From DASUNP01 sp035249305 (GTDB taxonomy: Bacteria > Acidobacteriota > Blastocatellia > UBA7656), in the NCBI GenBank assembly GCA_035249305.1, contig DATFGQ010000039.1, forward strand, positions 1-64,000: a stretch of 64,000 nucleotides of DNA, given 5' to 3'. Numbering within the stretch: position 1 is the stretch's first letter; the number at the start of each line of letters is the position of its first letter. The translations under genes were made by a program, and so were the position numbers. This document shows positions 34,122 through 42,589 of this stretch, piece after piece. Below the pieces are notes generated by a model. It was not told the origin of the DNA. It ran no database searches and worked only from the letters and a program-made list of their open reading frames with translations.

Positions 34122-36179
34122 ATGAAATCAAACCCCTTCAATCGAATCTTACTCTTCGGCCTTCTCTTCGCGCTTGCCGCGACGGCCGGGGCTCAATCTA
34201 AACGCGCGATGACTTTTGAAGACATACTGAACCTGCGCGTAGCTTCCGACGCCCGCATATCGCCCGATGGCCGGCACGTCGCTTTCGTCGTCACGCAGGC
34301 CGATATGAAAACGAACTTCCGCAATTCGGATGTCTGGATGGTTTCTACGGAAGCGGGAGGGCCTAAGGTTGTGACGCGCTCGCCGAAGCGAGACGACCAG
34401 CCGCGGTGGTCGCCCGACTCGCGCCGGCTTGCTTTCATCTCGGACCGCGACGGCAAGGCGCAGATATACGTCATCTCTATCGACGGCGGCGAAGCTGAGC
34501 GGGTCACCGATTCGCCAACGGCGGTGCAGGGCTTCGAGTGGTCGCCCGACGGGCGGCGCATAGCTTTCGTTTCCGCCGACGCCCTGCCGGAAGCGCGCGA
34601 GAAAGAGAAGAAAGACGGTTTCGATCAGATCATATTAGACGCCGATTACCAGTACGCGCGCATAAGCGTCGTCGAAGTCGGCCCGGCCGAGGCGCGCAAG
34701 CCGGTGGTAATCACCTCGGGCAACTTTCATGTGACGGAGCTCGCGTGGTCGCCCGACGGGAGCGTGATCGCCTTTACGGCGCGCGGCACGCCGAAGCTTG
34801 CCGACGTGGCTACGACCGAAATCTACGCCGTCGCGCCAAAGGCCGGGTCAAAGCAGATTCGCCTGACGAACAACGATCGCTCTGAATCCGACGTCAACTT
34901 CTCGCCCGACGGGGCGACGCTCTCTTACCTCGCGACATCGGACAAGTACCCTTCGATAGGCCCTTCGCGCATCCACTTACTCAAGACAGGTCAGTTGGCC
35001 AATCAATTCTCTGAAGGGAATTCCGTAACCGAGTTTCGCATGGATGCGGCCCGCGTCTTCCAGCCGCAGTTCGACGGCTACATCACGAGACACGCGTGGT
35101 CGCGCGACGGGCGGTTCATCTACCTGTCGGCCGAGCACCGCGTCGGCCGCCACCTCTACAGGCTTTCGGCCGACGGTGCGCGGCTCGAACCGATTACGAA
35201 AGAAGACGGCGCGCAGACATCCTTCACGCTCTCTGAAAAGACCGACCACATCGCATACCTCAAAGAAGACCCGTCGCGGCCCAGCGACGTTTACACGGAG
35301 TCGATAGATATAGTCGGCGCGGAGTTGAATCTTCAACCGCGCCGCCTGACGGATCTGAACCCGCAGGTAAATCAGATAGCGCTCGGCCGCGCCGAGGTGG
35401 TCCGATGGAAGAGCTCGAAAGACGGCCGCGAGATCGAAGGCATAGTGGTCTACCCTATCGGCTACCGCGAAGGCGCGGCGGCGCCGCTCATCACGAGCAT
35501 ACACGGCGGCCCTGAAGGCGCATACGTCTTATCATTCATGGCTTCGCACGGCGAGTTCCCGCACGTCTACGCCGCGCGCGGCTACGCGACCTTCTATCCC
35601 AACTTTCGCGGGTCGTCGAATTATGGGGCCGAGTTCGCTTCGGCCAACGTGGGCGACCTGGGCGGCGGCGATTACGAAGACGTGATGAGCGGCATCGATC
35701 ATCTGATCAAGCGCGGCGTGGCCGACCCGGCGCGGCTCGCGGTCAAGGGGTGGAGCTACGGGGGGTATTTGTCGGGCTGGGCCATAGGGCACACGGACCG
35801 CTTCAAAGCGGCCGCGTTCGGCGCGGGCCTTTCAAACGCTATCTCCTATTACAGCCAGGCCGACATTCAATTCTCGCGCGAGACTCTGCACCAGGGGACG
35901 CCCTGGCGCAACCCTAAAAACATGCTGGACCGCTCGCCGGTGATGTACCTTCAAAACGCGAAGACGCCTTCGCTCATATTTCACGGCGAGAAGGACGAGC
36001 GCGTGCCCTTGCCTCAGAGCCTTGAGAATTACATGGGGTTGAAGAAGGCGGGAGTGCCGACGCAGCTAGTGATCTACCCGCGCGAGCCCCACGGGCTGCG
36101 CGAGCCGAAACACCAGCTCGACAAGATGCGCCGCGAGCTTGAGTGGATCGAGAAGTACGTCCGCGGCACGCAGCCATGA
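34122..36179 (+). CDS. Secreted S9-family prolyl oligopeptidase-like peptidase
   Basis: 685 residues with a signal peptide (about 1-24). A beta-propeller with repeated WSPDxR motifs (RWSPDSRRLAFISD, EWSPDGRRIAFVS, AWSPDGSVIAFTA) occupies about 40-400. The catalytic domain shows ITSIHGGPEGAY, the nucleophile in VKGWSYGGYLSG, Asp in FHGEKDERVPL and His in YPREPHGL, the Ser-Asp-His triad of acylaminoacyl/dipeptidyl peptidases. It should release dipeptides or acylated residues in the periplasm. The gene is followed by a palindromic island. Confidence 0.92.
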   Translation: MKSNPFNRILLFGLLFALAATAGAQSKRAMTFEDILNLRVASDARISPDGRHVAFVVTQADMKTNFRNSDVWMVSTEAGGPKVVTRSPKRDDQPRWSPDSRRLAFISDRDGKAQIYVISIDGGEAERVTDSPTAVQGFEWSPDGRRIAFVSADALPEAREKEKKDGFDQIILDADYQYARISVVEVGPAEARKPVVITSGNFHVTELAWSPDGSVIAFTARGTPKLADVATTEIYAVAPKAGSKQIRLTNNDRSESDVNFSPDGATLSYLATSDKYPSIGPSRIHLLKTGQLANQFSEGNSVTEFRMDAARVFQPQFDGYITRHAWSRDGRFIYLSAEHRVGRHLYRLSADGARLEPITKEDGAQTSFTLSEKTDHIAYLKEDPSRPSDVYTESIDIVGAELNLQPRRLTDLNPQVNQIALGRAEVVRWKSSKDGREIEGIVVYPIGYREGAAAPLITSIHGGPEGAYVLSFMASHGEFPHVYAARGYATFYPNFRGSSNYGAEFASANVGDLGGGDYEDVMSGIDHLIKRGVADPARLAVKGWSYGGYLSGWAIGHTDRFKAAAFGAGLSNAISYYSQADIQFSRETLHQGTPWRNPKNMLDRSPVMYLQNAKTPSLIFHGEKDERVPLPQSLENYMGLKKAGVPTQLVIYPREPHGLREPKHQLDKMRRELEWIEKYVRGTQP

Positions 36180-36186
36180 GAAGTGC

Positions 36187-36408
36187 TGAGTGCTGAGTCC
36201 TGAGTCTTGAGATAGTGTCTGAAAAGCCCCGTAGGGGCCGGATGTTTGTAGAACAATAGCGTAAATGCGCCCCAACTCCGTAGGAGTTGCATGTTTGATA
36301 TTCAACTCCTACGGAGTTGTAAGGATCTGGCTCGCGATCATCTACAAACATCCGGCTCCTACGGAGCCGAGTAGCCTGCTGTTACTCAGGACTCAGGACT
36401 CAGGACTA
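36187..36408. repeat. Closed multi-hairpin island (family D copy 1) with heptamer flanks
   Basis: Flanks are tandem copies of GTGCTGA/GTCCTGA at the left and ACTCAGG at the right. CCGGATGTTTGTAGA (36238-36252) pairs perfectly with TCTACAAACATCCGG (36341-36355). Enclosed are CAACTCCGTAGGAGTTG and CAACTCCTACGGAGTTG, and GCCCCGTAGGGGC and GGCTCCTACGGAGCC lie just outside the outer stem. A second copy is at 52693. It separates convergent genes. Confidence 0.8.
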
Positions 36409-37043
36409 CGAGAAGCGATGAGGTAAGCCAGCCTGCGGTTTTCGCCGCCGCGCAGTTTGTGCGCCCAGGTCGTCTCGATCTGAGGCCACTGGCCCGGCTC
36501 AAGGACGCCGCTCTCTAAAACGTCGAAGCCCGCGTCGGCGTAGCGTCGCGCCAATTCTGTTGCGAGAAACTCTGCCGAGAAGTCTCCGAGCCCGAGCCGC
36601 GCAAGCTCGGCGCGGTCCCGCTCCGGGTCGAGCCCTATGATCACTTCGAGCCAGCCTCCCGCCGCGAGCACCCGCCGCAGATTCGCCAGTATCTTTTGAT
36701 CGCCGCTCGCGACCGCGCCCAGCAGACTCCCCCACGGGAAGTGTATGTGAAGCTCGTCTGCTACGCCGTCAAGCTCCTCGGGCAGGTCCTCGACGGCCGC
36801 CTGCACGAAGATCACGTTCGCCAGTCCGCCCTTTTGAGGCTTACGGTGAATCTTCTCTGAGATCTTCGCAAGCCCCCGCGCCTGTGCGTCTATCCCTATG
36901 TAGAACTTGTGCGGGTTGCTGCGCGCGGACTGGTATACAAAGCGACCGTCGCCCGTCCCCAGGTCTATCACCACGCCCCCTGCGGTAGGGAGCGATTCTT
37001 TGTAGGAATGCTTCTCTGTCGAGTTATCAGTTGGTTCTGCCAC
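36393..37043 (-). CDS. KamB/NpmA-like 16S rRNA (adenine1408-N1) methyltransferase
   Basis: 216 residues. The SAM-binding motif is VIDLGTGDGRFVYQSARSNP, then YIGIDA, and GLANVIFVQAAVEDLPEEL, AVADELHIHFPWGSLLGAV-like segments and TTWAHKL. The Trp in FPWGSLL and the Trp in TTWAHKL match the two tryptophans that clamp A1408 in KamB and NpmA. Those enzymes methylate N1 of A1408 in the ribosomal A site and give resistance to kanamycin-type aminoglycosides. Here it is a lone chromosomal gene, not beside an antibiotic cluster. Activity is predicted, not shown. Confidence 0.78.
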   Translation of the reverse strand: MAEPTDNSTEKHSYKESLPTAGGVVIDLGTGDGRFVYQSARSNPHKFYIGIDAQARGLAKISEKIHRKPQKGGLANVIFVQAAVEDLPEELDGVADELHIHFPWGSLLGAVASGDQKILANLRRVLAAGGWLEVIIGLDPERDRAELARLGLGDFSAEFLATELARRYADAGFDVLESGVLEPGQWPQIETTWAHKLRGGENRRLAYLIASRSPES

Positions 37044-37171
37044 GTATCAACTTTAACATGAGTCACGCCCTTTCTATGTTCCGAGTATATTCACGCGGTT
37101 TGCGGCTTTCAAGTAACGGGAGCGTTGTTATATCATCGGACCTCAAAATTTCATGGGAGAGAGTGCCAGCT

Positions 37172-38416
37172 ATGACCGCAAAGAAAACGCTCGGAGTCGG
37201 TTTCATAGGCAGCGGGTTCGTCGCCCGCTTTCACATACGCTCGTGGGTCGCCGTGCGCAACGCGGACGTGCGAGGAGTTTACAGCCCTAACCCGCAGCAC
37301 GCTGAAGAAGCCGCCTCGCTCGCCCGCTCGATCGGTGTCGGCGACGCGCGCGCTTTCTCTTCGATAGAAGAGATGGTCGCCTCGCCCGAGATAGACTGCA
37401 TCTGGCTGTGCGCGCCGAATCACCTGCGGCTCGAATGCATGGAGCGGATCGCCGACGCCATCCAGACGGGCAAGGGCGAGATCGTAGGAATAGCCTGCGA
37501 GAAGCCGCTGGCCCGAAACGCCCGCGAGGCGCGCCGCATGGTCGAGCTTGTCGAGCGCGCTGGCGTACTCCACGGCTACCTCGAAAACCAGCTCTTCACG
37601 CCGGGCATAGTGCGAGGCAAGAGCTTGATCTGGGCAAGGGGCGCGCGGCTGACGGGCCGCCCTTATCTTGCGCGCGCGGCCGAAGAGCACAGCGGGCCTC
37701 ACATGCCATGGTTCTGGCAGGGTGAGCTGCAAGGCGGAGGCGTGCTCAACGACATGATGTGTCACAGCGTAGAGGTGGCCCGCTTCATGCTGACCGAGCC
37801 GGGCAAGCCTCGATCGAGCATTCGCCCGACCAAAGTCTCGGCGCAGATAGCTTCGCTCAAGTGGGGCAGGCCCGAATACGCCGACGCGCTCAAAGAGATG
37901 ATGGGCGCAGAGGTCGATTACCGCAACAAGCCCGCGGAAGATTTCGCGCGCGCGACGGTCAACTACGTCGACGACGAGGGCCACCCGCTGATCGTGGAGG
38001 CGACCACTTCCTGGAGTTACGTCGGCGCGGGGCTGCGGCTGAGCATGGAGCTGCTCGGACCCGAATACTCTATGTCGGTCAATTCGCTCGCCAGCAACCT
38101 GAACGTCTTCTTCAGCCGCAAAGTGCGGGGCGAAGCGGGCGAAGATTTAGTCGAGAAACAGAATGCCGAGCAGGGCATGATGCCCGTCGTCGCGAACGAG
38201 GAGGCCGAGTACGGGTACGAAGGCGAAAACCGCTATTTCATCAACTGCTTTAGCGAGGGCCGACAGCCTGAAGAGAGTTTTCATGACGGGCTTGAGGTGA
38301 CAGAGCTGCTGATGACCGCCTACATGAGCGCGGAGCAGGAGCGCGTCATCGAGTTCAAGCCGGAGGGGCTGGAAAATTTTATCCCCGCCGTCGCGCGGGG
38401 CGCGTGGAAGCCGTAA
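37172..38416 (+). CDS. Gfo/Idh/MocA-family NAD(P)-dependent oxidoreductase
   Basis: 414 residues from the ATG at 37172. The Rossmann domain starts LGVGFIGSGFVARFHIRSW, and IACEKPLARNAREARRMVE is the EKP signature of the family. The substrate domain includes GGGVLNDMMCHSVEVARFML. Members oxidise or reduce sugars, inositols or related polyols with bound NAD(P). No transporter or sugar kinase lies beside it, so the substrate is unknown. A longer frame upstream to 37031 crosses the neighbouring gene start and is not supported. Confidence 0.88.
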   Translation: MTAKKTLGVGFIGSGFVARFHIRSWVAVRNADVRGVYSPNPQHAEEAASLARSIGVGDARAFSSIEEMVASPEIDCIWLCAPNHLRLECMERIADAIQTGKGEIVGIACEKPLARNAREARRMVELVERAGVLHGYLENQLFTPGIVRGKSLIWARGARLTGRPYLARAAEEHSGPHMPWFWQGELQGGGVLNDMMCHSVEVARFMLTEPGKPRSSIRPTKVSAQIASLKWGRPEYADALKEMMGAEVDYRNKPAEDFARATVNYVDDEGHPLIVEATTSWSYVGAGLRLSMELLGPEYSMSVNSLASNLNVFFSRKVRGEAGEDLVEKQNAEQGMMPVVANEEAEYGYEGENRYFINCFSEGRQPEESFHDGLEVTELLMTAYMSAEQERVIEFKPEGLENFIPAVARGAWKP

Positions 38417-38439
38417 ACCAAATCTCGCATAACCCGGTC

Positions 38440-38642
38440 AGGGGCTCAACAATTCCCCCCGGCGCGACCACCTGCGCGCTGAGCGTCACGAGCAACGAGC
38501 CGGTCAACGGCACGTGCAACTGCGCGCCGAGAGAGCAGGCGGAGGATCGGGGCGCGTCTATACGATCACCATCACGTGCACGGACGCCGCCGGCAACTCG
38601 TCGAGCGCGACCGTGACGGTGACGGTCCCGCACAGCCAGTAA
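38440..38642 (+). pseudogene. Remnant of an Ig-like/HYR-repeat surface protein
   Basis: Two pieces of a bacterial Ig-like repeat remain. ATTCALSVTSNEPVNGT is read from about 38464. After an internal deletion and frame change, LRAERAGGGSGRVYTITITC continues with TDAAGNSSSATVTVTV to a TAA at 38640-38642. No start or signal peptide is present. The rest of the large secreted protein has been lost, perhaps by a deletion ending after the oxidoreductase gene. Confidence 0.6.
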
Positions 38643-38683
38643 CAACCGGCGCACGCCGGAATTCAACACCTGAGAAGGTGACA

Positions 38684-38720
38684 AGAGGAGTAGAAGCAGT
38701 TGCTTCTACTCCTCTTTCTT
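38684..38720. terminator. Bidirectional intrinsic terminator
   Basis: A perfect 15-base stem, AGAGGAGTAGAAGCA (38684-38698) with TGCTTCTACTCCTCT (38701-38715), followed by TTCTTTAT. It separates the remnant on the plus strand from the Bax1-like gene ending at 38720 on the minus strand, and on that strand the hairpin is followed by TGTCACCTTCTC. Confidence 0.75.
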
Positions 38721-39910
38721 TATACGAATTGACTCAAAGCGGCATGCACGTCTTTCGGGTCGAGCGATGACTTGAAGAGAATCAAGTTAGGCGGCAGCGT
38801 GGTGAGCGCGTCTCGGCTGCCGCGAAGCTCTTCCGACGCGGCGAGCAAGAAATTCGTGAACCCCGCGCGCTCAAACTCTATCAAACGGTCGATCAAGTAT
38901 CGCGGGGTCCAGAACCCCAACACTTCGAGGTATACCTTCCGGCCCGAGCCGTGGCTCAGCGCGAAGTCGGGTATGAACGCGCTCTCGCCCAAATCGATGA
39001 CTTCGTCGTTAGGCTCCAGTTCCCACGCGGAAGCGGCCCGGCTCCACCTCGCCGCGAGCTTCTCTACGAAAGCGTTTTCCATCGCAGGTATTTCGGCCTC
39101 GTCCGCGCGCAGGCGTGTCTGGCTGCTGTTCAGCTCAAAGAAGGCGCTGCCGCGCGTGCGCGACTCGATCTCCGTGCGCATAGTCCAGTCGCGACACCCG
39201 AGCAGCGCGGGCAGGAAGACCGCCATCTGCACGCCATATTTTTGCGACCGGTGAAAGATCGACACAGGCCCGCTCAACCGGATCTCGTATCCGGTTGCGG
39301 CGCTGCCGCGAACGGTATGGATCAAACGATAACGCTTTATCGCGTCGAACAGCCGGCGGTATCCCGCTACATCTTGAGGCGCAATCCTGATCTGCATCTC
39401 GACCGAGCGGTAGAGCAGCGCCTGCGCCTGCGACAGGTTGTAAAGGTCTATCAGCGCCGCGGCCGATAATTCTTCAAACGCGACAAGACGCTGGTTAGCG
39501 GCCAGGTCCGCGTAGAGATCGTCTATGACCTCTTCGGGGTCACACTCAAGCTCGACGGCCACGTCTCGGACGATCTCTTCGCGCGCGGCCGTGTTGATGG
39601 GATGGTGTGCGCGCGTTTTCAAAAAGAGCGCGCGGCGAATGTCGGCGGGGGCGACCCTGGCGCCCGTCTCGAAGACGGATCGATCCGTGAGCAGCTTGAT
39701 AAGCCCGCGAAGAATCTTGTAGTCGGTCCCGGACCCCACGTATTCATCGAGGACTTCATCGAGCGCGGCGCGGCGTTGACCCTGGTGCTCGCGGAACAGC
39801 CGTATGAGATCGTCGGCGACGCGAAGATAGTTCGCATCGTCCGCGTCGATGTAGCGCGGCCCCGTCGCTCGGCCTCGCCGCCAGCTTAATGCAAGGTCAC
39901 CTGTCAGCAT
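38720..39910 (-). CDS. Bax1-like DUF790 nuclease, partner of XPB
   Basis: 396 residues from the ATG at 39910. It begins MLTGDLALSWRRGRATGPRY, typical of DUF790, the Bax1 family of archaea. The C-terminal part contains FIPDFALSHGSGRKVYLEVLGFWT, the PD-(D/E)xK-like nuclease core with the LEVLGFW motif. Archaeal Bax1 binds the XPB helicase and cuts DNA bubbles in a nucleotide-excision-repair-like reaction. Here it lies directly downstream of an XPB-like gene on the same strand, preserving that partnership. A tandem CTGAGTG repeat lies in the 72-base gap between them. Confidence 0.85.
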   Translation of the reverse strand: MLTGDLALSWRRGRATGPRYIDADDANYLRVADDLIRLFREHQGQRRAALDEVLDEYVGSGTDYKILRGLIKLLTDRSVFETGARVAPADIRRALFLKTRAHHPINTAAREEIVRDVAVELECDPEEVIDDLYADLAANQRLVAFEELSAAALIDLYNLSQAQALLYRSVEMQIRIAPQDVAGYRRLFDAIKRYRLIHTVRGSAATGYEIRLSGPVSIFHRSQKYGVQMAVFLPALLGCRDWTMRTEIESRTRGSAFFELNSSQTRLRADEAEIPAMENAFVEKLAARWSRAASAWELEPNDEVIDLGESAFIPDFALSHGSGRKVYLEVLGFWTPRYLIDRLIEFERAGFTNFLLAASEELRGSRDALTTLPPNLILFKSSLDPKDVHAALSQFV

Positions 39911-39982
39911 AATCAGTGCTGAGTGCTGAGTGCTGAGTGAGCGAAAATACTCAGGACTCAGCACTCAGGACTCAGGACTTAT
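39908..39982. repeat. Heptamer repeat hairpin between XPB and Bax1
   Basis: AGTGCTGAGTGCTGAGTGCT at the left faces ACTCAGGACTCAGCACTCAG at the right across GAGCGAAAAT, giving a long imperfect hairpin built of 7-base units. The same heptamers flank the islands at 36187 and 52693. It overlaps the ribosome-binding region of the Bax1-like gene. Confidence 0.7.
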
Positions 39983-41377
39983 TTACGTCCCTTTGAGTCT
40001 CGCGGGTTGGAACTGGCGTGCGTTGCTGCGCCGCTCGCTGATCCGCTCTTCGGCCGTGTCGGCGGTTACAACTTCGTAAAGTATCGCTTCCTTGTCGGGC
40101 TGCTTGCGCAGTATGCGCCCCAGCCGCTGTATGTGCTCGCGCGACGACCCGGAGCCCGACAACACTATCGCGATCCGAGCGTCGGGGATGTTCACGCCTT
40201 CGTTCAGGACCTTTGACGTGGCGAGCGCCAGCACGTCGCCGCGGTTAAAGGCTTCGAGCCACTCGCGCCGCTCCTTGACGGGCGTCTCGTGGGTGATGGC
40301 CGGTATCAAGAGTTGCTCCGAGATGCGATAGACCATCTCGTTTTCCGCCGTGAAGATCAGGACGCGGTCCGCGCGGTGGCGCTTGAGCAGATCGACGAGC
40401 GCGCGCATCTTTGCGTCGGTCCCTAACGCTATGCGCTTCGACTCGCGGTAAGCCATCATCGCGCGGCGTCCCTTCGCGCTCCTGGCGCTGGCGGCGATGA
40501 ACGACTGCCACCCGCGCAGCGATGCGAGCGAGATCCCCTGCTCGTCGAGAAAGTTTCTGAAGACCGCCCGCTCCTCGTCGTATCGCGTGCGCTCTTCGGG
40601 GCTGAGGCGGACGTGCGTGCGGATGACGCTGTAGTCGGCCAGGTAGTCGCCCGCAAGCTCCTGGGCTTCGCGGCGGTAAACGATCGGGCCGATCAGCTCT
40701 TCGATCATCGCGTCGCCGCCGTCGTTCCGCTCAGGCGTGGCCGTCAACCCGAGGCGGAAAGGGGCTATCGCCATCTCTGCGGCGTAGCGGTAGACGCTCC
40801 CCGGCAGGTGATGGCACTCGTCAAAGATCACGAGGCCGAACCTGTCGCCCAGCCGCTCCATGAAACGAAAAGCCGACGCGTAGGTAGCGATGGTGATCGC
40901 GCCCACCTCGAAGTAGCCGCCGCCGATCAGCCCCACCTCCGCCTGAAAGGTCGAGAGAAGCTGGTCGTACCACTGGTTCATCAGGTCGAGCGTGGGGACT
41001 ACGACGAGCGTAGAGCGATTCGTCAGCTCAATAGCCATCTCGGCGACGTGAGTCTTGCCCGCGCCCGTGGGGAGTATCACGACGCCCCGCCGGCCCGACT
41101 CGCGCCACCTGTCTATGGCCTCCTGCTGGTAGGGCCGGGGTGCGACTTCGAGCTTCGGGCGGAAATCGAATTCGTGGTACGAGCGCGCCTCGTCCTGGTA
41201 AGAGAGTTTCTGGCGAACGAGGTCTCTGACCACCTGGCGGTAAGCCGAAGCGGGCGCGCGCCACCGGCCCACGCGCTCATCCCATCTGAGCGCGGCAGAG
41301 ACGGGCGCGCGCTGGCTTGCGCCATCAAGAATAATCGTGCCTGAATCGAAACGGAGTGCGAGAGCAGGTCTTTCCAT
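39983..41377 (-). CDS. XPB-like superfamily 2 DNA helicase
   Basis: 464 residues. An N-terminal damage-recognition-like region (about 1-80) precedes PRPYQQEAIDRW and VVILPTGAGKTHVAEMA (Walker A), LVIFDECHHLPGSVY (Walker B, DECH), GLTATPERNDGG, and in the second RecA domain TSKVLNEGVNIPD and REHIQRLGRILRK. This is the archaeal/bacterial XPB type of 3'-5' helicase. With the downstream Bax1-like nuclease it should form a helicase-nuclease pair for DNA repair or structure processing. The promoter has an extended -10 only 11 bases from the ATG. Confidence 0.9.
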   Translation of the reverse strand: MERPALALRFDSGTIILDGASQRAPVSAALRWDERVGRWRAPASAYRQVVRDLVRQKLSYQDEARSYHEFDFRPKLEVAPRPYQQEAIDRWRESGRRGVVILPTGAGKTHVAEMAIELTNRSTLVVVPTLDLMNQWYDQLLSTFQAEVGLIGGGYFEVGAITIATYASAFRFMERLGDRFGLVIFDECHHLPGSVYRYAAEMAIAPFRLGLTATPERNDGGDAMIEELIGPIVYRREAQELAGDYLADYSVIRTHVRLSPEERTRYDEERAVFRNFLDEQGISLASLRGWQSFIAASARSAKGRRAMMAYRESKRIALGTDAKMRALVDLLKRHRADRVLIFTAENEMVYRISEQLLIPAITHETPVKERREWLEAFNRGDVLALATSKVLNEGVNIPDARIAIVLSGSGSSREHIQRLGRILRKQPDKEAILYEVVTADTAEERISERRSNARQFQPARLKGT

Positions 41378-41388
41378 GCCGAGGGAAT

Positions 41389-41397
41389 ATTATACCA
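41389..41397 (-). promoter_or_regulatory. Extended -10 promoter of the XPB-Bax1 operon
   Basis: TGGTATAAT on the minus strand is a perfect extended -10 box ending 11 bases before the XPB ATG. No -35 box is evident. The transcript would have a leader of about five bases or none. Confidence 0.55.
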
Positions 41398-41429
41398 GCT
41401 TGGCATTGTGATTGACCCGGCTGCTTGCG

Positions 41430-41843
41430 CTACGGTTTGATTAGCTGCTGGCGGCCGTCGTTGTTCGTCAATCTCAATAGAGTGTCCGCGCCTTCGGCTT
41501 TCAACAGCAGGTGCGTAGTATCGGAGGCGCCTACAATTCCAAGCCCACCGCCCTGCTCCGAGGCGCCGAGTTTCACTTCAGGCCGCCCTTTGGCATCGAT
41601 CAGACGGAACATGACCGTTTCAGGAATCCCTGTCTTACCGTCCGGCATCTTGGCGGCTGGGTCCGCCGGATGGAGCTTGATGCTCGCCCGAACTTTGCCC
41701 TGGTCGTCGACGATCTCAAGCGAGCGGCCACGCAGCACCTGGGGTACGCCTTCGGCCGTGGCCGGGCGCGAGTTAATCAAGTTGAAGATCAAAAAGACGA
41801 GGTTGATCACCGTGAGGGCGACGGCGAGCCGTTGAGTTTTCAT
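41430..41843 (-). CDS. Membrane-anchored protein of unknown function
   Basis: 137 residues with AAAGGAG before the ATG at 41843. One N-terminal hydrophobic helix (VALTVINLVFLIFNLI) is followed by a soluble part with repeated short beta units: LEIVDDQGKVRASIKL, MFRLIDAKGRPEVKLG, THLLLKAEGADTLLRLTNND. This pattern, with conserved D-GK/GR turns, resembles small proteins of Acidobacteriota and Planctomycetota that I cannot name. It should be anchored with the beta part in the periplasm. Confidence 0.65.
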   Translation of the reverse strand: MKTQRLAVALTVINLVFLIFNLINSRPATAEGVPQVLRGRSLEIVDDQGKVRASIKLHPADPAAKMPDGKTGIPETVMFRLIDAKGRPEVKLGASEQGGGLGIVGASDTTHLLLKAEGADTLLRLTNNDGRQQLIKP

Positions 41844-41895
41844 CACTTTTCTCCTTTAGCCATGTTGAGGATTCAAGCATTAGACGCGGACGGCC

Positions 41896-41927
41896 GGCGA
41901 TTTATTCCCTAACTATTTCGCCGGCCT
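41896..41927. terminator. Possible hairpin after the TIR-like gene
   Basis: GGCCGGCGA and TCGCCGGCC form a nine-base stem around a 13-14 base AT-rich loop, between the TIR-like stop and the next gene. It lacks a clear T-run, so a terminator role is uncertain. Confidence 0.35.
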
Positions 41928-41944
41928 CAGTACGCCGTAGATTG

Positions 41945-42559
41945 TCACGTGTTGATCTTTAACCAGTTCGAGACGAGGAGGACGTAGTCGTTGTATATCA
42001 ATTCCTTCTGATTAAGTTTAAGTTCGCGACATAGTAGAGGTAAATCGGCCTTGAAGCTCTTGTATCTTTCCCCAATAACGCTCCCGCTCGGAATAGAAGC
42101 TACGGAGTAAGTGCGGAGCCAATTACGAACTACGGTTATCACTCTCTTAGGATTATTCTCGTGCGCCTGAATATCCTGTCCAGCAATATCCGATATAAAT
42201 CTCTGATACCTGTACTTCTTGCTATCAAGGATGAAACAAGCTTTGCTCGCTTGATCGCGCTTTCCGAAGTACTTCGCCCCAAGAAATGCTCCTAGCTCCA
42301 GCGGCATATTGAATCTAGGGAGCCTGGTGCTTCGGTCAATCTCAACACGCGAGAGATCATGAATGCCGAGTCTGCATTTCGAAATAATCTCGAATATTCT
42401 TTGAACTCTAATTTGGCTGCCGTCATCCTCTTCCAGTGCGCAGCGGCTAATAAAGCCACAATCATAGACGGCGAAAACAATGGCATTGAACAATGGTTTA
42501 TAATTAGGGTCAAAAGGGCAGTTGATGAATACGTTAAACCTATATTTCGGTTCCGGCAT
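41945..42559 (-). CDS. TIR/deoxyribosyltransferase-like protein (FINCPFD family), unnamed
   Basis: 204 residues. It starts with a strand and loop FNVFINCPFDPNY, has CRLGIHDLSRVE at about 62-73 and PRFNMPLELGAFLGAKYFG at 81-99. The pattern of an aspartate after a strand, then a conserved Glu (Glu88) in an LELG turn, resembles the nucleoside 2-deoxyribosyltransferase and TIR-like folds that cleave NAD or nucleotides. The C-terminal half (FISDIAGQDIQAHENNPKRV) is family-specific. Proteins with this layout are widespread but I know of no assigned function. It is AT-rich compared with its neighbours and follows a tiny basic gene. A role in phage defence is an inference. Confidence 0.6.
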   Translation of the reverse strand: MPEPKYRFNVFINCPFDPNYKPLFNAIVFAVYDCGFISRCALEEDDGSQIRVQRIFEIISKCRLGIHDLSRVEIDRSTRLPRFNMPLELGAFLGAKYFGKRDQASKACFILDSKKYRYQRFISDIAGQDIQAHENNPKRVITVVRNWLRTYSVASIPSGSVIGERYKSFKADLPLLCRELKLNQKELIYNDYVLLVSNWLKINT

Positions 42560-42589
42560 TCTTTACTTTGCTCTTCACGGGTCCGAGGG

